In this document: one piece after another, positions 59,149 through 64,000 of the stretch
Position numbering within the stretch: the first letter of the stretch is position 1
Layout: each line of letters begins with the position of its first letter
Assembly (NCBI RefSeq): GCF_004328705.1
Contig: NZ_CP035319.1
Span: 3,286,001 to 3,350,000 of the forward strand
DNA: 64,000 nucleotides
Source: Rhodococcus sp. ABRD24
GTDB lineage: Bacteria > Actinomycetota > Actinomycetes > Mycobacteriales > Mycobacteriaceae
Direction: 5' to 3'
Made by a program: the position numbers and the translations under genes
Notes under the pieces: model-generated
What the model was told of the DNA's origin: nothing
What the model saw: the letters and a program-made list of their open reading frames with translations, nothing else
Database searches by the model: none

Positions 59149-60537
59149 CTAACCGATTCTCAACGCGCGGAGTGCGTCGCCGAGGGTCGCGACCTCGATT
59201 GCCTTGATGCCCTTCGGGAGCTCGCCGGCATCGCTCGGTACGACCGCCCGGGTGAAGCCGAGCCGGGCGGCCTCGGCAACCCGGCGGCCGACGCCGGACA
59301 CCCGGCGGACCTCCCCGGCCAGGCCCACCTCGCCGAGGACGACGGTTCCTGCGGGGATGGGCCGGTCCTTGCCGGCGGACGCGACGGCGACCGCGAGCGC
59401 CAGATCGCACGACGGATCGGTCATCCGCATCCCGCCGACGGTCGCGGCATAGACCTCGCGGTCCGACAGTTTGATCCCGTGTCGTCGTTCGAGGACTGCC
59501 AGGACCATCGACACCCGTGCCGAGTCGAGCCCGCTCACAGCTCGACGCGGCGACGGATTGTTGGTGGGCACCACCAGCGCCTGCACCTCGCCGAGCAGTG
59601 GTCGCTTGCCGTCCATCGTGACGGTGACCGCGGTGCCGGGCACCTCCTCGATTCGATGGTGCAGGAACAGCCCGGACGGGTCGCTGACACCGACGATGCC
59701 GTCCTCGCGCAGTTCGAAGCAGCCCACCTCGTCCGCGGCCCCGAAGCGATTCTTGATGCCCCGGATCATCCGCAGCGTCGAGTGTTTGTCGCCCTCGAAG
59801 TGCAGCACCACGTCCACCAGGTGCTCGAGCGAGCGCGGACCGGCCACGGCGCCGTCCTTGGTGACGTGACCGATCAGCAGTACCGGCACGCCGGTGGCCT
59901 TTGCCAGTGAGGTGAGCGCGCTCGTGATGGCCCGGACCTGGGTGACGCCGCCGACCACGCCGTCGACGTCGGCCGCAAGCATGGTCTGCACCGAGTCGAC
60001 GATCAGGAGCGTCGGACGGACCTGCTCGATATGTCCCAGCACTGTCGCCAGGTCCGATTCGGCGGCCAGGTACACCCGCTCGTGCACCGACCCGGTGCGG
60101 TCGGCACGCAGCCGTACCTGCCCGGCGGATTCCTCACCCGTGACGTAGAGCGCCCGGTCGTCGGGGCTGCGGGATGCCCACCGGTGCACGACCTCGAGTA
60201 GGAGGGTCGACTTGCCGACGCCGGGCTCGCCGGCGAGCAGCACCACCGAGCCGGGCACGACCCCGCCGCCGAGCACTCGGTCGAGTTCGTCGACTCCCGT
60301 GGCCTTCGCCCGCGTGGTCTTTCCGTCGATCTGGGTGATCGGCGTGGCGGGGGTTGTGGGCAGGAGAGCTGCGGCACCGCTGCGAGCGAGCGAGGCACCG
60401 GGCCGCGCAGCCACGGCCGCGAGCGTGGGCGCCTCGTCCATCGAACCCCACGTGCCGCATTCGGGGCAGCGGCCGACCCACTTGGCCACCGTGTGCTGAC
60501 ACGAGGAACACCGGAAGTTCGATTTAGGTTTTGCCAC
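59149..60537 (-). CDS. radA: DNA repair protein RadA
   Basis: The 462-residue protein has a zinc finger (C10, C13, C24, C27), a RecA-like ATPase (Walker [10 protein letters not shown] about 103), the KNRFG motif (about 262) and a Lon-like C-terminal domain. It drives branch migration in recombination. The GTG lies 6 nt after TAGGCT, with no Shine-Dalgarno site; leaderless likely. It is downstream of the lpqE-like terminator. Confidence 0.95.
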   Translation of the reverse strand: MAKPKSNFRCSSCQHTVAKWVGRCPECGTWGSMDEAPTLAAVAARPGASLARSGAAALLPTTPATPITQIDGKTTRAKATGVDELDRVLGGGVVPGSVVLLAGEPGVGKSTLLLEVVHRWASRSPDDRALYVTGEESAGQVRLRADRTGSVHERVYLAAESDLATVLGHIEQVRPTLLIVDSVQTMLAADVDGVVGGVTQVRAITSALTSLAKATGVPVLLIGHVTKDGAVAGPRSLEHLVDVVLHFEGDKHSTLRMIRGIKNRFGAADEVGCFELREDGIVGVSDPSGLFLHHRIEEVPGTAVTVTMDGKRPLLGEVQALVVPTNNPSPRRAVSGLDSARVSMVLAVLERRHGIKLSDREVYAATVGGMRMTDPSCDLALAVAVASAGKDRPIPAGTVVLGEVGLAGEVRRVSGVGRRVAEAARLGFTRAVVPSDAGELPKGIKAIEVATLGDALRALRIG

Positions 60538-60565
60538 GGCGGAAGCCTAGTTGCCTCGACCGACA

Positions 60566-60600
60566 GAAGAGCCCGGGCGACGTTGTCGCCCGGGCTCTTC
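60566..60600 (-). terminator. Terminator hairpin after the lpqE-like gene
   Basis: GAAGAGCCCGGGCGAC and GTCGCCCGGGCTCTTC are perfect 16-bp arms with a 3-nt loop, between the lpqE-like stop and the radA start. Confidence 0.8.
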
Positions 60601-60624
60601 CGGAGTGCTGCGAATCCTGGACTA

Positions 60625-61221
60625 TCAGTGGCCCTCGGCCACGTCCGGCGACTTCTCCGACTCGTGGCGCTCGGTCGCGGGGCCGGCGTCGACCGGTACC
60701 TGCACGACGATATCGCCGGCATTCTTGAAGGTGAATGTGACCGGGAAGGTCAGGCCAGGTCGCACGCCCTCGCGAATGTCGTTCAGCTTCACCTCGATGA
60801 GGCTGGTCGACTCGGGGGCATTCTCGGGCACCGTGACGGCTGGAACGCCCGCGCCGAGTGCGGTCTGCGGCGCAATCACGGCGCCGCCCTCCAACTCGGA
60901 AATCGTGACGGAACCGGCGAAGTCCGTCCGGATCCCGGTCAGACGGTCTTCCTTGGACTCACTCAGGTTCACAGCGGTGAACGCGAGTGCGGCGGTACCG
61001 CCCGGTTCGATGCTGTACTCCTCGGAGTTCGGGTAGACCACGTGCACGTTGCGGAGTGCGATATCGCCGCCCGACGCCGGGTTGCCGTTCACAGCGGCCA
61101 CCTGGGTGGCAGTCTGGGAGACCTGCCCCGCGCCACATGCGGACAGCACGAGCGTCGCGCCGGCAGCGAGGGCGACAGCGGTTGCGACTCGGCGAGTCGT
61201 CGACGCAGTGAGAGCAGTCAC
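60625..61221 (-). CDS. LpqE-like lipoprotein
   Basis: The 198-residue protein has a lipoprotein signal peptide with lipobox LVLSAC (Cys29) and a ~165-residue beta-rich extracytoplasmic domain, as in M. tuberculosis LpqE at the same place. Its function is not known; a copper-chaperone (PCuAC-like) fold is possible from the strand pattern but the metal motif is not evident. The GTG at 61221 is 6 nt after GGAGGA. A 296-bp divergent gap to carD follows. Confidence 0.82.
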   Translation of the reverse strand: MTALTASTTRRVATAVALAAGATLVLSACGAGQVSQTATQVAAVNGNPASGGDIALRNVHVVYPNSEEYSIEPGGTAALAFTAVNLSESKEDRLTGIRTDFAGSVTISELEGGAVIAPQTALGAGVPAVTVPENAPESTSLIEVKLNDIREGVRPGLTFPVTFTFKNAGDIVVQVPVDAGPATERHESEKSPDVAEGH

Positions 61222-62006
<785 letters not shown>

Positions 62007-62008
62007 CA

Positions 62009-62701
62009 GTGAGTGAGAATCGGGGGCCGGTCGTAGCGCTCGTCCCTGCGGCCGGGCGTGGCGTCCGGTTGGGTGAGTCCGTTCCCAAGGCGTTCGTCGA
62101 ACTGGGCGGACGCAGCATGCTGAGGCGAGCGGTGGACGGGCTGCTGGAGTCGGGCGCCGTGGACACTGTGGTCGTGATCGTTCCCGAGGATCTCATCGAT
62201 ACCGCGCGGGCTCGATTGCCTGACGGTGTCGTTGTGGTTGCCGGAGGTGAGGAGCGGGCCGATTCGGTTCGTGCCGGACTCTCCGTGGTCGATGGAGCCG
62301 AGTTCGTGCTGGTGCACGATGCGGCCCGGGCACTCACTCCGCCGTCACTGATCGCGCGCGTGGTCGCTGAACTTCAGGCCGGACGCACCGCGGTCATTCC
62401 GGTTCTGCCGGTCAGCGACACCATCAAGACTGTCGACGTCCTCGGGGCTGTCACCGGAACCCCGTTGCGGTCCGAACTGCGGGCCGTGCAGACGCCGCAG
62501 GGCTTCACTACCGAACTACTTCGCCGCGCCTACCGTGACGTCAACGGCGATGCTACTGACGATGCCGGCCTGGTCGAGCGGCTGGGGGAACGGGTCCGCA
62601 CGATCGTCGGCGAACCTGAGGCATTCAAGATCACCACACCATGGGATCTCACTCTGGCTCGAGTTCTCCTCGGGCGGTCGGGATCCGAGCAAGGGAGCTG
62701 A
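62009..62701 (+). CDS. ispD: 2-C-methyl-D-erythritol 4-phosphate cytidylyltransferase
   Basis: The 230-residue protein has the nucleotidyltransferase motif [20 protein letters not shown] and [14 protein letters not shown]. It is the CTP-dependent step of the MEP isoprenoid pathway. The GTG starts 2 bp after carD. ispF follows after 3 bp. Confidence 0.95.
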   Translation: MSENRGPVVALVPAAGRGVRLGESVPKAFVELGGRSMLRRAVDGLLESGAVDTVVVIVPEDLIDTARARLPDGVVVVAGGEERADSVRAGLSVVDGAEFVLVHDAARALTPPSLIARVVAELQAGRTAVIPVLPVSDTIKTVDVLGAVTGTPLRSELRAVQTPQGFTTELLRRAYRDVNGDATDDAGLVERLGERVRTIVGEPEAFKITTPWDLTLARVLLGRSGSEQGS

Positions 62702-62704
62702 CGC

Positions 62705-63181
62705 GTGCGAGTCGGAATCGGCACCGACGTCCATCCGATCGAACCGGGCCGTCCCTGCTGGATAGCCGGGTTGCTGTTCGAGAATGCGGACGGCTGCGCC
62801 GGTCATTCCGACGGTGACGTCGCGTCACATGCGCTGTGTGATGCGCTGCTCTCGGCCGCTGGCCTGGGCGACCTGGGTTCGGTGTTCGGCACCGGCCGAC
62901 CCGAATGGGACGGCGTCAGTGGTGTGAGGATGCTGACCGAGGTCCGCCGGTTGCTGGCCGACGCCGACCTCGTGGTCGGCAATGCGGCCGTCCAGATCAT
63001 CGGCAACCGACCCAAGATCGGACCGCGCCGCGAGGAGGCCCAGCGGCTGCTCGGCGAGGTGCTCGGCGCACCGGTGTCCGTGTCGGCTACGACCACCGAC
63101 GGACTCGGGCTCACGGGCCGTGGTGAGGGGATCGCCGCGATCGCCACGGCGTTGGTCATCTCCGCAGATGGCGCCCGGTAG
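62705..63181 (+). CDS. ispF: 2-C-methyl-D-erythritol 2,4-cyclodiphosphate synthase
   Basis: The 158-residue protein has the metal-binding [10 protein letters not shown] and the second His in [20 protein letters not shown], plus [16 protein letters not shown]. It catalyses the next MEP step. The GTG lies 3 bp after ispD. The cysS -10 overlaps its stop codon. Confidence 0.95.
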   Translation: MRVGIGTDVHPIEPGRPCWIAGLLFENADGCAGHSDGDVASHALCDALLSAAGLGDLGSVFGTGRPEWDGVSGVRMLTEVRRLLADADLVVGNAAVQIIGNRPKIGPRREEAQRLLGEVLGAPVSVSATTTDGLGLTGRGEGIAAIATALVISADGAR

Positions 63182-63192
63182 AATCGTTCGTC

Positions 63193-64000
63193 GTGACCCT
63201 GCGCCTATACGACACCGTGACACGGGCTATGCGTGACTTCGTCCCGCTGCGCCCCGGACATGCCTCGGTGTACCTGTGTGGGGCAACCGTTCAGGGGCAC
63301 CCCCACATCGGTCACGTGCGCAGCGGTGTCGCGTTCGATGTGCTGCGACGCTGGCTGCTCGCGCACGACTACGACGTCGCGTTCGTGCGGAATGTCACCG
63401 ACATCGACGACAAGATTCTGAACAAGGCTGCCGAGGCCGGACGCCCCTGGTGGGAATGGGCCGCGACGTACGAGCGGTCATTCGACTGGGCGTACCAGCA
63501 GCTCGGCGTGCTACCGCCGTCCATCGAACCGCGGGCCACCGGGCACGTGACGCAGATGGTCGAGATGATGCAGCGCCTCATCGACAAAGGCCATGCGTAC
63601 GCGTCCGCGGGCGACGTGTACTTCGATGTCGTGAGCTACCCGGAGTACGGCCGACTGTCCGGCCACAAGCTCGACGACGTGCACCAGGGCGAGAGTGTGG
63701 CCGAGGGTAAGCGCGATCCGCGGGACTTCACGCTGTGGAAGGCTGCGAAGCCGGGCGAGCCGTCCTGGCCGACGCCGTGGGGCCGCGGCCGGCCGGGCTG
63801 GCACCTCGAGTGCTCCGCGATGGCCGAGTACTACTTGGGTGCAGCCTTCGATATCCATTGCGGTGGAATGGATCTGGTGTTCCCGCATCACGAGAACGAG
63901 ATCGCGCAGGCCAAGTGCGCGGGCGACGACTTCGCACAGTACTGGCTGCACAACGGCTGGGTCACCATGGGCGGCGAGAAGATGTCGAAGTCGCTCGGCA
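63193..64000 (+). CDS. cysS: Cysteinyl-tRNA synthetase, 5' part (runs off window)
   Basis: About 269 residues are visible. The class I HIGH-type motif is [15 protein letters not shown], the zinc site includes [10 protein letters not shown] and HHENE, and KMSKSLG is at the window end. It charges tRNA(Cys). The GTG is 8 nt after TAGAAT (63179-63184), which overlaps the ispF stop; no Shine-Dalgarno site, so a leaderless mRNA is likely. Confidence 0.95.
   Translation, partial: MTLRLYDTVTRAMRDFVPLRPGHASVYLCGATVQGHPHIGHVRSGVAFDVLRRWLLAHDYDVAFVRNVTDIDDKILNKAAEAGRPWWEWAATYERSFDWAYQQLGVLPPSIEPRATGHVTQMVEMMQRLIDKGHAYASAGDVYFDVVSYPEYGRLSGHKLDDVHQGESVAEGKRDPRDFTLWKAAKPGEPSWPTPWGRGRPGWHLECSAMAEYYLGAAFDIHCGGMDLVFPHHENEIAQAKCAGDDFAQYWLHNGWVTMGGEKMSKSLG

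Overview
This is a GC-rich actinobacterial chromosome segment, most likely Rhodococcus or a close relative in the Nocardiaceae. The evidence is the gene order and the gene set. The run ppa, dacB-like, zinc metallopeptidase, tilS, hpt, ftsH, folE-folP-folB-folK, DUF3180, DUF6779-like, DUF2520, panC-panD-coaX, lysS, lsr2, clpC, mhuD, mutY, carbonic anhydrase, disA, radA, lpqE-like, carD, ispD-ispF, cysS follows the Mycobacterium/Nocardia/Rhodococcus core order (the Rv3628 to Rv3580 region of M. tuberculosis, recalled, not searched). GTG and TTG starts are common. Many starts sit 6-8 nt after a TANNNT hexamer without a Shine-Dalgarno site, the pattern of leaderless actinobacterial mRNAs.

Layout. 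1-2921: N-terminal part of a Pls/PosA-type single-module peptide synthetase, minus strand, cut by the window edge. 3133-5098: a double-YCII (DGPF) protein and an ECF42-type sigma factor. 5122-6643: a promoter, a SAM-IV-type riboswitch and a cysteine-desulfurase-like PLP enzyme. 6756-21083: accessory genes, namely a large LuxR ATPase regulator, a flavin reductase, a YbaK-type deacylase, a TetR/membrane-protein pair with a double palindromic operator, uraD, a VOC remnant, an AhpD-like protein, a crotonase, an MFS pump with TetR, a nitrilase operon, and a LuxR/amidase divergent pair. 21097-39788: mostly core metabolism (LexA-like repressor, ppa, dacB-like, tilS, hpt, ftsH, folate, pantothenate/CoA, cysteine dioxygenase plus rhodanese, lysS, lsr2). 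39932-45324: an accessory insertion between lsr2 and clpC (lipase pseudogene, polytopic membrane protein, pentapeptide-repeat protein coupled to an MFS pump, divergent TetR). 45635-48181: clpC. 48267-53585: a second accessory block (DinB-like protein facing a duplicated HxlR regulator across a 19-bp perfect palindrome, an acyl-CoA-ligase-like enzyme, a DsbA-family protein, cbtBA under a cobalamin riboswitch). 53802-64000: core genes from mhuD to the 5' part of cysS.

How the genes work together. folE-folP-folB-folK overlap end to end and form a tetrahydrofolate operon. panC-panD-coaX form a pantothenate/CoA operon. The cysteine dioxygenase and rhodanese genes overlap by 4 bp and are preceded by a short ORF with two adjacent Cys codons whose RNA can pair with the dioxygenase ribosome-binding site. 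ispD-ispF sit downstream of the transcription factor gene carD. disA and radA, which are functionally linked in other bacteria, lie near each other.

The regulatory points most worth a second look are the Cys-codon leader at 36589-36618, the hairpin/palindrome at 48914-48956, the three 9-bp repeats in front of the LexA-like gene, the 12-nt homopolymer inside a membrane-protein gene, and the translational coupling of a Qnr/MfpA-like pentapeptide protein to a drug pump. No tRNA, rRNA, CRISPR array or insertion sequence was recognised.
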